Shown here in pieces: positions 8,568 through 17,870 of a stretch of DNA of 64,000 nt. The translations under genes were made by a program, and so were the position numbers. How positions within the stretch are numbered: position 1 is the stretch's first letter; every line of letters starts with the position of its first letter. The stretch spans positions 124,001 to 188,000 of the forward strand of contig NZ_JAJUXG010000007.1 in NCBI RefSeq assembly GCF_021390535.1. Reading direction: 5' to 3'. The notes beneath the pieces were generated by a model. The model was not told where the DNA came from, did not search any database, and saw nothing but the letters and a program-made list of their open reading frames with translations. Origin of the DNA: Dyadobacter sp. CY312. GTDB taxonomy: Bacteria > Bacteroidota > Bacteroidia > Cytophagales > Spirosomataceae.

Positions 8568-9158
8568 CTATTTTTTAATGTAGACAGGAGCAGACGTACT
8601 GGTAAAACTTTGCCCGTTTAGCAGGTCAATTTTTACGGTAAAACGATGAAGCCCGCTACTTTCCGGTGCCTGGGTCAGCCTGATGGAATAGGCATAGTAA
8701 GCTGGTCTGTCAGGAGTGGTGTCAAAATTGAAAAATGCTTGCTGTGGCCATCTTTCTCTTGCAATTGACAAAACAGGTGAAAGGTGAGTTCCCGGGGGAA
8801 GTGTGCTATTATAAGATGCACTGCTGGTTACAATAATTGATTTTATTTTGTCTATCGCAATTACCGCAGGATCGCAGGCCCAGGCTTCCGCACCGGTTTT
8901 AGTTTGACTGTGGAACACCACAGATCTCAACGTGCCGGTTATCGCAATACTTAATTTTTTAAAATCAACGGTGTCATTGGCAGCGATGGTATCCGGAGGA
9001 TACATATATTGATCTTCCTTCTCTGCATTACCGAGGTATATCTTATAATTGCTTATCCCAAACCTGATCGGATCCGGATTGCAATCGTCACACCCGGTGA
9101 GCGCTGACAGAAACAAAGGAAAGCTATAAACGAGTAGGATAAGTAATAGCTTTTTCAT
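8568..9158 (-). CDS. Small lipoprotein of unknown function
   Basis: The product has 196 residues. The signal peptide has a lipobox-like SALTGC at about residues 18-23, followed by CDDCNPDP, so lipidation is likely. The rest is predicted all-beta, ending VKIDLLNGQSFTSTSAPVYIKK. It resembles small Bacteroidota cell-surface lipoproteins with a Cys-rich start (DUF5034-like), but I cannot confirm the family. It is convergent with the regulator gene (24 bp between stops) and stands alone. No function is proposed. Confidence 0.7.
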   Translation of the reverse strand: MKKLLLILLVYSFPLFLSALTGCDDCNPDPIRFGISNYKIYLGNAEKEDQYMYPPDTIAANDTVDFKKLSIAITGTLRSVVFHSQTKTGAEAWACDPAVIAIDKIKSIIVTSSASYNSTLPPGTHLSPVLSIARERWPQQAFFNFDTTPDRPAYYAYSIRLTQAPESSGLHRFTVKIDLLNGQSFTSTSAPVYIKK

Positions 9159-9632
9159 TGGGTAGGTTTTATCTGACGGTTGCGGTCATTTCAATAATAA
9201 AGTTACCTAAATTGATAAGTTTGATTTGCGAATACTGATTATTATTGAAATAATTCAATTGAGTCTCCTTCTACAATTTACATCATCTTCCCAAAACCTG
9301 CCTTATTTTTCAAAATAGTCCAATAAAAAACCATTTGAAGTACATTTTGGCAACGTTCCCGACAACGATTGCGTAAAAAAATACCAATATTATCTTGGCT
9401 TATTCTGGGGTTAAGTTCATCTTCCATTGTGCAATCAAGTGTATATCAATTGGAAAAATTAGTTATTTCTTGGTTTGATTACATTTTGTTCCGCTTGCAA
9501 ATTCATCCTCTAAACATGTCTCTTTAATTTTTCCTGATCCGGAGTTTCTCAGAGATCGGCATGATGAAAAAGTGGCGTGTTTGAATATGAATTAAGCAGT
9601 AATAAATTGAATATTATAAACTGTCATAAGGT
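9159..9632. other. 474-bp divergent gap upstream of the second SusC
   Basis: No gene is visible in this AT-rich gap between the lipoprotein and the second SusC. The most notable stretch is 9349-9372 (GGCAACGTTCCCGACAACGA...). By eye it agrees with the operator core at 7243-7266 in 15 of 24 positions and ends in an imperfect GCAA...TTGC symmetry. It could be a weaker site for the same regulator. No exact TAnnTTTG element was found close to the SusC start. Confidence 0.35.
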
Positions 9633-12600
9633 ATGTTAAGAAGACTACAGAGTGCCTCAGCCCTTGGACTTTTGATTTTAAGCGGTGTGCTGCCGCTTAC
9701 CCGTCAGCAGGCGTATGCGGGAATTGAATTGAAAGTGACCAAACATGTTACAGTTGACGGGGAAAACCGGTCAAAGTCTGTGTTTGATGTGAGCGGTAAA
9801 GTAACCGGAGACAACGGAGAGGAATTGCCGGGTGTAAGTGTACTGTTAAAAGGAACAACAACGGGTGCAACCTCGGATGTGAACGGTGTTTTTAAACTGA
9901 CCATACCAACCGGAAATGAAACACTTGTGTTTTCGTATGTTGGTTATCTCACTCAGGAAATCCAGGTTGCTAACCGGTCTGTAATAGATGTGAAACTTGC
10001 CGCTGATACAAAAGCTTTGGAGGAAGTTGTAGTGGTAGGATACGGTACGATGAAAAAAAGTGATGTAACGGGAGCTATCACTTCGGTAAAAGCACAGGAC
10101 ATTACGGCCATTCCTACAACCAATGCGCTGAGATCGTTGCAGGGAAAAGTTTCCGGGATTGATATCACGCAAACCAACGGACAGCCGGGAGCCAATATCA
10201 ATATCGTTTTGCGTGGTAACCGTTCTTTAAAAGCCGATAACAAACCTTTGGTATTGGTTGACGGTATTCCCTACGGATCTTTTATTGACATTAACCCTAC
10301 CGATATCGCATCCATCGAAGTACTGAAAGATGTGGCTTCAACTGCCATTTACGGTACACGTGGGGCAAATGGTGTAATCATCATTACGACTAAAAGAGGG
10401 GTGTCAGGTAAATCAAGCCTTTCGGTAAATTCATATGTCTCGATCAACAAAAAGGCACTTTATCCGCGCATAATGAACGGAGAGGAATACGCTCAACAGA
10501 AACGTGAGGCATACCGGACTACCAACGGTGGTGTATACCGGAAAGATGAAGATATTTTTCAGGTTACCGAACTTGAGTATTTGAGATCGGGACAGTTTGA
10601 AGACTGGCAGAGCTATATTTTTCATACTGGTCTGATGCAGAATTACGAGGTGAACCTTACGGGTGGAAGTGAAAAAACTACTTTCGCAACTTCATTCGGT
10701 TTTCAGAAAGACAAGGGTTTGCTGTTGGATGATGTGTACAGGAGATTGAACGGAAAGCTAAGTATTGACCACAAATTCAACAACAGAATTCGTGTGGGAG
10801 TTAGTGCTATTTATTCTTATAAAAATCAGGATAAAAGAGACAATCCGCTTAACATGGCGAACAAAATCCTTCCAATCGCCAAAGCATTTAACGACGACGG
10901 ATCACTAATCCTTAACCCTGCACCAGGTTATAGTGCACAGTTTACTCCGCTTGCCGATGAGCAACCGGGCGTATTTGTCAACAACATTAAAGACAAACGT
11001 TTATTCACATCGGCCTACATTGATGTGAAGGTAACGGATGATCTTTTCTTAAAATCAACCATTGGTCTGGATTTGATAGATTATAGAAGAGGATATTTTA
11101 AAGGATACAACACTGTTGCTAATTCAGGGAAGAATTCAGTTTCTGGTGTAGAGATCAATAACTCCTTTAATTACACCTGGGAAAATACGCTGAATTACAA
11201 CAAAACAGTAGGTATTCACCAGATACAAGGTTTACTAGGAACGAGCTCATTGGGAACTAACTTTGAGGAGTATACTTCCTCGGGTAACAACCAGGCATCG
11301 CCACTTACTTCTTATCATGATCTGAACTCGAACACCATTTCAAAAGTACTCGGCAGCAAGCTTCGCGAAACACGTATTGCCTCATTCTTCGGTCGTATTA
11401 ATTACAAACTGAATAACAAGTATATTTTCCAGGCGTCACTTCGTACAGATGGATCGTCGGTGCTTGCGGCAGGTAATAAGTGGGGGTATTTCCCATCCGT
11501 ATCAGGAGCGTGGAGAGTGATTGAGGAACCGTTTTTGCAAAATAGCAATGTGGTTAACGATTTGAAACTACGTTTGAGCTGGGGTAAATCTGGTAACGCT
11601 GCTATTGACCCATATGCTACAATGGGCGGTTTGGGATTATCGGCCTACGCATTCGGAACAAGTGCCGCTTTCGGTTATTCGCCGAGTGTGATCCGTAACC
11701 CGAATCTGACATGGGAGACTACCGGTACCTGGAACGTAGGTTTGGATTTCGGTCTGTTGCGTAACCGCATTTCAGGAACACTTGATATTTATAAGTCAAA
11801 TACAAAGGATCTTCTGCTGCCAAGTTTACTTCCAACGCATACCGGATATGCAGAATTTCTTGATAACGTTGGACAGGTTGAGAACAAGGGAATTGAACTT
11901 TCGATTACTTCTCAAAACATTGCAGGTAAGGCGTTCAATTGGTCAACCGACTATACTTTCACATTGAATCGTGAGAAAATTGTTGCTCTGAATAGTGGTG
12001 TAACCCGTAATGAAGCTAACAGCTGGTTTGTTGGGGAGCCTACTAAAGTATTTTTTAACTATAAGAAGGTAGGAATATGGCAGCTGGGAGAAGAAGAAGC
12101 GGCCAAGAATTTTGGTAATAACGTTCCTGGTGACGTGAAGGTAGCAGACATGAATGGAAATGGAGTTGTGGATCCGGGTGACCGTACAACATTCTCCCAG
12201 GTGCCTAAGTTTTCACTTGGTATCAACAACCATTTTGAATACAAAAACTTTGATATGAGTGTATTCGTATTTGCCCGCGTCGGACAGTTTATCAATTACG
12301 AATACAATGCCTCTGCTTACAAACCAAGTGCGCTGGAAAACTCTTCAAATGTGGATTACTGGACTCCGGAAAATCCTACCAATGGTTTCCCAAGACCGAA
12401 TAGTTCGTACTCAACGACCAATTACCTGTATCAGTCCACATTGGGTTATGTAGATGGATCTTTCCTGAAAATACGTGACGTATCACTGGGATACAACATC
12501 CCTTCTGCTCTGGTTAAAAAGATTGGTGTAGGACGGGTTAGAGTTTACAGTACGCTTCAAAACTACTTTACTTTCAGTAAGATAAAGGATTACGATCCGG

Positions 12601-12668
12601 AACGTGGCGGTGATTTGAGCTTCCCGCTTGTGAAGCAGATGATCTTTGGTGTGAACATCGATTTTTAA
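9633..12668 (+). CDS. SusC/RagA-type TonB-dependent outer membrane transporter
   Basis: The product has 1011 residues. The N-terminal hydrophobic stretch (LGLLILSGVLPLTRQQAYAG) is a signal peptide. A CarboxypepD_reg-like domain follows at about 50-130 (DVSGKVTGDNGEELPGVSVLLKG), then EEVVVVGYGTMKK. The plug carries the SusC signature IEVLKDVASTAIYGTRGANG, and the barrel ends FGVNIDF. It forms the outer-membrane import channel together with the SusD encoded 60 bp downstream. The third gene of the unit is an esterase-like hydrolase, so the cargo may be an acylated oligosaccharide; that is inference. The start is taken at 9633, although the region before it has no clear ribosome-binding site. Confidence 0.95.
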   Translation: MLRRLQSASALGLLILSGVLPLTRQQAYAGIELKVTKHVTVDGENRSKSVFDVSGKVTGDNGEELPGVSVLLKGTTTGATSDVNGVFKLTIPTGNETLVFSYVGYLTQEIQVANRSVIDVKLAADTKALEEVVVVGYGTMKKSDVTGAITSVKAQDITAIPTTNALRSLQGKVSGIDITQTNGQPGANINIVLRGNRSLKADNKPLVLVDGIPYGSFIDINPTDIASIEVLKDVASTAIYGTRGANGVIIITTKRGVSGKSSLSVNSYVSINKKALYPRIMNGEEYAQQKREAYRTTNGGVYRKDEDIFQVTELEYLRSGQFEDWQSYIFHTGLMQNYEVNLTGGSEKTTFATSFGFQKDKGLLLDDVYRRLNGKLSIDHKFNNRIRVGVSAIYSYKNQDKRDNPLNMANKILPIAKAFNDDGSLILNPAPGYSAQFTPLADEQPGVFVNNIKDKRLFTSAYIDVKVTDDLFLKSTIGLDLIDYRRGYFKGYNTVANSGKNSVSGVEINNSFNYTWENTLNYNKTVGIHQIQGLLGTSSLGTNFEEYTSSGNNQASPLTSYHDLNSNTISKVLGSKLRETRIASFFGRINYKLNNKYIFQASLRTDGSSVLAAGNKWGYFPSVSGAWRVIEEPFLQNSNVVNDLKLRLSWGKSGNAAIDPYATMGGLGLSAYAFGTSAAFGYSPSVIRNPNLTWETTGTWNVGLDFGLLRNRISGTLDIYKSNTKDLLLPSLLPTHTGYAEFLDNVGQVENKGIELSITSQNIAGKAFNWSTDYTFTLNREKIVALNSGVTRNEANSWFVGEPTKVFFNYKKVGIWQLGEEEAAKNFGNNVPGDVKVADMNGNGVVDPGDRTTFSQVPKFSLGINNHFEYKNFDMSVFVFARVGQFINYEYNASAYKPSALENSSNVDYWTPENPTNGFPRPNSSYSTTNYLYQSTLGYVDGSFLKIRDVSLGYNIPSALVKKIGVGRVRVYSTLQNYFTFSKIKDYDPERGGDLSFPLVKQMIFGVNIDF

Positions 12669-12728
12669 TCGGTCTCTCTGTTTACAAGGTCTGAAAAGAA
12701 GTTAAGAATATTTAAAAACGACATTCCA

Positions 12729-14411
12729 ATGAAAACGAAATTAATAGCCCTGTGCATGGCATTTTCTCTTGCAGGATTAACCTCTTGTGAAGATTATCTT
12801 ACCGAAGTCAACAAAAGCGGGCTAACCGAAGACCCATTTTTTCAAACCGAACTGGGAATTACAGCCGCTGTGAACGCGAGTTATTCAGGAACCAGGCTGT
12901 GGTACGGTAAAGAATTTCCGTCCGCATTTGCTGAAACCGGAACGGATCTTTTTTTAAGAGGCGGTGATAACAAAGCCAATCAGATTTCCGACTACACGGT
13001 CGATCTGAATGGCGCGCAAACCAACCTGAAAGATTACTGGGGACATTTGTACAAGGCACTCAATACTTGCAACACCGTACTGAAACAATTACCGTCGCCG
13101 GTGTTGAGCGAAGCGCTAAACAAGCAGTATGAAGGGGAAGTTAGATTTTTAAGAGCACATTACCTGTGGCTCATCACCGAAACCTGGGGAGATGTTGTTC
13201 TTTCAACTGAGCCAACGGTGGGTGTGGTTACGACTGCAAAACGTTCCAGTGTTGAGGAGTTTTACAAAGTAATATTTGCGGACCTGAATATTTCGATTGC
13301 CAATCTGGCTGCGCAAAAATCCAATACAGGACGCATTACGCAGGATGTCGCAAAAGCATTTAAAGCTCGTATGTGCCTTACACGTGCCAGCGCTACAAAC
13401 AACGCGGCACTTTACGCAGAGGCGGCTACGCTGGCGAAAGAGGTTATTGCAACTGGTCGTTATTCGCTGTTCAGTGATTTTAAAGCGCTTTGGGATATGA
13501 AAAATTCCGAGGGCGGTTCTAATTCTGAGGTCGTGTATTACGTGAATTATACCAACGACGACACCATGAACGGTGATTACGATCCGGCGGCAGGAAAAGG
13601 GAACAACAGCCATTTGCACTATATAATGGTGTATGACAAACAGCCTGGCATGGAGCGCTCTGTGGCTTACGGTCGTCCGTATCAGCGCTATGTTCCTACG
13701 CTTCGTTTGCTTGATCTGTTCAATGAAAATGTAGATCAGCGTTACCACGGCACTTTCCAGACAGTTTGGAAAGCCAACATGGCAAACCTGAAAGCTGGAT
13801 CAGTGAATGGTTACGCAAAAATGGCGCTTGGAGACACCTCCATGTTGTTCCTCAAAACGGTAGCGACGCCAGCGCAAGTTGCGAATGCAGCAAACAAATA
13901 CAAATTATATGACCGTAATATTATGTATAAAGCAGATGGTACGTTGCAGACAAGATCACAGTTTATTCAAATGAGCAAATTCATGGACCCAACCCGCCTT
14001 ACAGCCAACCAGGAATGGAGCTCACGCGATGGCTTTGTGATCCGTATTGCTGAAATGTACCTGATCGCAGCGGAAGCATTGATGACTTCGGCACCGGCGG
14101 AGGCTTTGAAATACATGAATGATCTTCGTAAAAAACGTGCTATTGCAGGTAAGGAAGCAGATATGGAAATTGCCGCAAAAGACCTCAACATCGATTTCAT
14201 CCTCGAAGAACGCGGACGTGAACTTGCAGGAGAACTGTTCAGATGGTATGATCTGAAACGTACAGGAAAGCTGGTGAGTTATGTGCAGAAGTACAATGCT
14301 GATGCCAAAGCTAACATTAAGGAAATGCATATGTTGCGCCCGATTCCACAGGTTCAGCTGGATGCCGTGAGTAATAAGGAGGAGTTCAAGCAAAATCCAG
14401 GTTATAACTGA
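12729..14411 (+). CDS. SusD/RagB-family glycan-binding lipoprotein
   Basis: The product has 560 residues. It has a type II signal peptide with lipobox AGLTSC, lipidated at about Cys20. The SusD helical repeats are present (YEGEVRFLRAHYLWLITETWGDVVLS), with the late motif IRIAEMYLIAAEALM. The ending LRPIPQVQLDAVSNKEEFKQNPGYN is typical. It sits between its SusC partner and the esterase, with only 1 bp before the next start codon, so the three genes are very likely one transcript. Its glycan cannot be inferred. Confidence 0.95.
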   Translation: MKTKLIALCMAFSLAGLTSCEDYLTEVNKSGLTEDPFFQTELGITAAVNASYSGTRLWYGKEFPSAFAETGTDLFLRGGDNKANQISDYTVDLNGAQTNLKDYWGHLYKALNTCNTVLKQLPSPVLSEALNKQYEGEVRFLRAHYLWLITETWGDVVLSTEPTVGVVTTAKRSSVEEFYKVIFADLNISIANLAAQKSNTGRITQDVAKAFKARMCLTRASATNNAALYAEAATLAKEVIATGRYSLFSDFKALWDMKNSEGGSNSEVVYYVNYTNDDTMNGDYDPAAGKGNNSHLHYIMVYDKQPGMERSVAYGRPYQRYVPTLRLLDLFNENVDQRYHGTFQTVWKANMANLKAGSVNGYAKMALGDTSMLFLKTVATPAQVANAANKYKLYDRNIMYKADGTLQTRSQFIQMSKFMDPTRLTANQEWSSRDGFVIRIAEMYLIAAEALMTSAPAEALKYMNDLRKKRAIAGKEADMEIAAKDLNIDFILEERGRELAGELFRWYDLKRTGKLVSYVQKYNADAKANIKEMHMLRPIPQVQLDAVSNKEEFKQNPGYN

Positions 14412-14412
14412 T

Positions 14413-16446
14413 ATGATGGGTAAAGTTTGTGAGAAATCTGGCAGGTTTATGCCTGCCAGATTTACATCAGAATACCGGATTGCGATTTGCATTCCGGTAT
14501 TTCTGTTTTTTCAGCTGGCTGCAATCGCACAGGATAATGCGCTTTCGTGGCGGAACAATATCGCTTACAATTCGTACCTGATGCGTGAGGTGCATGCCCA
14601 GTATGCCAACCGGGAAACGAAGTTCAAATCGGCTCTTTCATCTTCCAAAGAAATGGAGCTATACCGCGAGCAGTGCCGGAAAAGTTATCGTTCCATTATC
14701 GGAGATTTTCCTGCGAAAACGGCTCTGAACGCCAAAGTTGTAGGAACTCAGCGTTACGATGGTTTCAGTGTAGAGAAAGTGATTTATGAAAGTGTACCGG
14801 GACGTTTTGTTTCGGCCAATTTATATATTCCCGAAGGTAATGGACCTTTTCCGGGTATACTGCTTTTGGCTGGTCATGGTATGTCGGGCAAGGCTTCGGA
14901 ACAACGTGCAGCACTTACTTTGGTACAAAATGGATTAGCTGTTTTTGCCGTGGATCCGGTAGGGCAGGGAGAACGCGTGCAGCTGCTGGATAGCAATGGG
15001 AAATCGGCAACAAGAGGAGCTACCACCGAACACACGTTGCTGAACGCCGGAGCGAACCTCGTCGGAACCAGCGTTGCTGCCGTCGAATATTGGGATAACC
15101 ACCGTGCTCTGGACTATTTGGAAACGAGAAAAGAAGTTGACAAAAACAAACTGGGTTGTATTGGAAGCTCCGGTGGCGGTACACAGGCAACTTACATGCT
15201 CGGACTGGACGATAGAATCAAGGTTGCAGTAGTGTGCAGTTATGTTTCAAAACGGGAACGGGTACTGGAACTGAGCGGTCCTTCGGACGGCTGTCAGCAT
15301 ATTCCTTACGAGGGGCGTGAAGGATTGGAAATCGGAGATTTTTTATTGATGTTTTCTCCCAAACCGCTGCTGATCATGTCTGGTTTATATGATTTTGTGG
15401 ATTACTGGGGAGCGCAGCAATCGTATCAGGAGTTGCAGGCTGCGTATAAAGTGTTGGGAAATGAAAACAAGGTGAGTATGATCACGGTCGAGTCAGGACA
15501 TGGAATGCCGAAGCCAAAACGGGAAGCCGCAACGGCCTGGTTCAGGAAATGGTTTTACCAAGATAACAAAACTGTGACTGAAAAAGCAGGAACGCCAATT
15601 TCGGAAAAGGAACTATGGACAACCACAAGCGGGCAAGTGCTGACGAACATCTCAGAAGCGGTTTCGACTCCGAAAGAAAACCAGAATACATCTGAGCAAC
15701 TGGCAAAGCAACGCAGTATTTTTCTAAAAAAGGATGCCGCTACGATCAAATCCAAAGTGAATGAATTACTGGGATTGAAACCATGGACTGATAAAATTGT
15801 AGTGGAAGCAACAGGTTCTATTTCAGCAAGAAATCATACGATCAACAAATATCAGATACTTCGTAAAGGCGAAATGCCCGTTTCTGTTTTGCTGGTTTAT
15901 CCTGAGAATGTAAGTGTAAAAAGCAGGCTAGTGGTATTGCTTAACGAAAACGGAAAGTCAGAAATACTTTCGAATGAAAAAATGCTGGAACCTTATATCA
16001 ATCGTGGTGATATACTTTTGCTTGCGGACCTTCGTGGAATTGGTGAAACCGCAGATCCGTTGGATTTGAATGATACCAAATATTGGAACAAAGAATATCG
16101 GAACGCTATGATCAGTATGCATGCCGGTCGGCCGGTGATGGGGCAGAGGGTAACGGATATTATCTCGGTGATGGACTTCGTACAATCAGATGAAAAGCTG
16201 AAAGGTCGTCAGGTGAACTTGCAGGCGAACGGAGTGTATGGTCCCGCTGCGATTCATGCTGCTTATCTGGATTCCCGCATCAACACAACTGAAATTTCAA
16301 GATCATTTCGCTCCTTTGAAGAGATCGTACGAAATCCCATGCAGCGGGATGTATATTCCAACGTACTGTACGGCGTTCTCAAATATTACGATCTGAAAGA
16401 TTTGATGACACTGGCAGGGGGCAATAGAATACGTTTTGCGGATTGA
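14413..16446 (+). CDS. Secreted alpha/beta-hydrolase (acetyl-xylan-esterase-like), two hydrolase-like halves
   Basis: The product has 677 residues. The start at 14413 lies 1 bp after the SusD stop. Starting at Met13 (MPARFTSEYRIAICIPVFLF) would also give a signal peptide, cleaved near AIAQD. The first half (about 60-390) is an alpha/beta-hydrolase. Its GxSxG is GSSGG with nucleophile Ser253, an Asp candidate lies in GLYDFVDYWG, and His363 is in ESGHGMPKP. The second half (about 420-670) looks like another hydrolase fold (VSVLLVYPENVSVKSRLVVLL, DILLLADLRGIGET), but I see no GxSxG, so it is probably inactive. Related PUL proteins deacylate plant polysaccharides. The oligosaccharide would enter by the adjacent SusCD. 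Confidence 0.82.
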   Translation: MMGKVCEKSGRFMPARFTSEYRIAICIPVFLFFQLAAIAQDNALSWRNNIAYNSYLMREVHAQYANRETKFKSALSSSKEMELYREQCRKSYRSIIGDFPAKTALNAKVVGTQRYDGFSVEKVIYESVPGRFVSANLYIPEGNGPFPGILLLAGHGMSGKASEQRAALTLVQNGLAVFAVDPVGQGERVQLLDSNGKSATRGATTEHTLLNAGANLVGTSVAAVEYWDNHRALDYLETRKEVDKNKLGCIGSSGGGTQATYMLGLDDRIKVAVVCSYVSKRERVLELSGPSDGCQHIPYEGREGLEIGDFLLMFSPKPLLIMSGLYDFVDYWGAQQSYQELQAAYKVLGNENKVSMITVESGHGMPKPKREAATAWFRKWFYQDNKTVTEKAGTPISEKELWTTTSGQVLTNISEAVSTPKENQNTSEQLAKQRSIFLKKDAATIKSKVNELLGLKPWTDKIVVEATGSISARNHTINKYQILRKGEMPVSVLLVYPENVSVKSRLVVLLNENGKSEILSNEKMLEPYINRGDILLLADLRGIGETADPLDLNDTKYWNKEYRNAMISMHAGRPVMGQRVTDIISVMDFVQSDEKLKGRQVNLQANGVYGPAAIHAAYLDSRINTTEISRSFRSFEEIVRNPMQRDVYSNVLYGVLKYYDLKDLMTLAGGNRIRFAD

Positions 16447-16823
16447 ATGTCAAACTTGTATCTGGTTTAATTCAACCACAAAAGGAACAAAGAAAACAAA
16501 GAATTCTTTTACGCCACCGTTCGTGTCCTCACAAACGGTCTTGACGACTGCATTTACAGATCTCATATGGAGTTGTAAATCGTTTGTGGAGACACAAACG
16601 ATGGCGAATAGTCTCAAAATGTAGCCAGTTATTCAACCACAAAAGGAACAAAGAACACAAAGCATCTTTTGTTGACTTTTGTTTCTTTTGTTGTTCAAAA
16701 TTTAAAATCTAGTAGCCGCACAATCCGATATTAATTCAACCACAAAAGGAACAAAGAACTCAAAGAATTCTTTTCTTTTGCGGTTGAAATTTAAAATACA
16801 CTGCCGGGGAGTAATTCCTAGCC
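16447..16823. repeat. Convergent intergenic region filled with dispersed repeats and hairpins
   Basis: Three copies of TTCAACCACAAAAGGAACAA(AGAA) lie at 16471-16494, 16632-16655 and 16735-16758. The third forms a near-perfect hairpin with CTTTTGCGGTTGAA at about 16774-16788. A related hairpin is at 39547. Between copies one and two is a separate palindromic element at 16514-16604: CCACCGTTCGTGTCCTCAC pairs imperfectly with GTGGAGACACAAACGATGG. The region separates convergent genes and probably ends transcription from both sides. No coding sequence is visible. Confidence 0.75.
16514..16604. repeat. Palindromic miniature element (family shared with 31740-31833)
   Basis: The outer arms 16514-16537 and 16581-16604 are inverted copies matching at about 20 of 24 positions. 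An inner arm pair, CATTTACA/TGTAAAT, lengthens the hairpin. The GTGTC(C/T)TCAC ... GTGGAGACAC core recurs at 31748-31757 and 31784-31793, and half of it again at 32921. This suggests a dispersed, non-coding repeat of REP or MITE type. The ends of the element are not certain. Confidence 0.55.
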
Positions 16824-17792
16824 TTAACTGAATACCTCTCTAAAAAGCTTCAAACTTTTCGGAACAGCTACATTCGGATCTTCTTTGCCCTCCATTTCTA
16901 ACGATACATAACCTTTGAAATTTGCTTTGCGCAGAATTGATGCAACATTCTTGTAGTCAAGGTCTAAGTTGTAATAATGACCGCCTCCGTAGTACGTTTT
17001 TGCCTGTACGATGGTTGCGTATGGCGCGAGTCTTTCAAATTGCGGATAAGGATCTCCTACGAAATTGCCGGTATCGACATTCATGCCCATTGCAGGAGAT
17101 GAGGACAATGGTTTATAGATTTCAAGCAAATAATCAATGTTCGAAGAAAGTCCCCAATGGTTTTCAATCGCCAGAATTATGCCCGCTTTTTCTGCTGCAA
17201 CAAGGCACTCTCCATAAGAATCAATACACCATTTAATGGCGTCTTTATCGGTATATCCTTCAATTGGCGGTTCTTGTCCATCCTTATAATAAGCGGCATC
17301 ACGCTTCTTGGTTCGCCAGCTTCCGGTATTCATCCTGATGCATGGAATTCCCATTTGCGTCGCGAGGTTTATGCATTTCAATGTATGCTCAATGTCCTTT
17401 TTCCGATCTTCCGCTTTTGGTTGAACAAAACTCTGGTGAATCGAAAGCATCGGAAGTGAAAGTCCGTTGTCGAAAGCCAGTCTTTTCAGCTTGTTCATGT
17501 AAGGTATCGTTTCATTTTCCATCTGACGATGAAGGATTTCAACACCGTCGAAACCAAGTCTCGCTGCGTCTTCGATTACTTTCTCAACCGGATATTTCTG
17601 CTCTTGAAAATGCCAGTAAGAATACGTTGACACCGCTAATGGAATTCGCCTCGCCGCTGGTGCAGGTATCTGCTCCGCTGTTTCAGCATGCGATTTGCCT
17701 GCTAAAAGAGCTGCACCTGCAAGAGCGCTTGTTTTTAACCAATTCCTTCTGGATGAATTACTGAGATCATTATCATTAATAAAATCTTGCAT
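16824..17792 (-). CDS. Tat-exported sugar-phosphate-isomerase/epimerase-like TIM-barrel protein
   Basis: The product has 322 residues. A twin-arginine signal ([20 protein letters not shown]) directs it folded to the periplasm. The rest is an AP_endonuc_2/xylose-isomerase-like TIM barrel. Metal-ligand-type motifs include [36 protein letters not shown] and the closing [12 protein letters not shown]. It follows the third SusC-SusD pair by 78 bp on the same strand, so it is likely the last gene of that unit. In Bacteroidota such Tat-exported barrels act on sugars or keto-sugars as isomerases, epimerases or lyases. The exact reaction cannot be told from sequence. Confidence 0.88.
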   Translation of the reverse strand: MQDFINDNDLSNSSRRNWLKTSALAGAALLAGKSHAETAEQIPAPAARRIPLAVSTYSYWHFQEQKYPVEKVIEDAARLGFDGVEILHRQMENETIPYMNKLKRLAFDNGLSLPMLSIHQSFVQPKAEDRKKDIEHTLKCINLATQMGIPCIRMNTGSWRTKKRDAAYYKDGQEPPIEGYTDKDAIKWCIDSYGECLVAAEKAGIILAIENHWGLSSNIDYLLEIYKPLSSSPAMGMNVDTGNFVGDPYPQFERLAPYATIVQAKTYYGGGHYYNLDLDYKNVASILRKANFKGYVSLEMEGKEDPNVAVPKSLKLFREVFS

Positions 17793-17870
17793 AAAAAGGA
17801 TGTTTAGGAATAGTCAACTATTAGATTGAAAAACTTCCGAAGATTACAATAAATCTAAGGAAGTTCCAAT

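Noticed and set aside
13203-13748. A 181-residue minus-strand frame
   Set aside because: Fully antisense to the second SusD; composition (many Arg, Ile, Cys, His) is that of a shadow frame.
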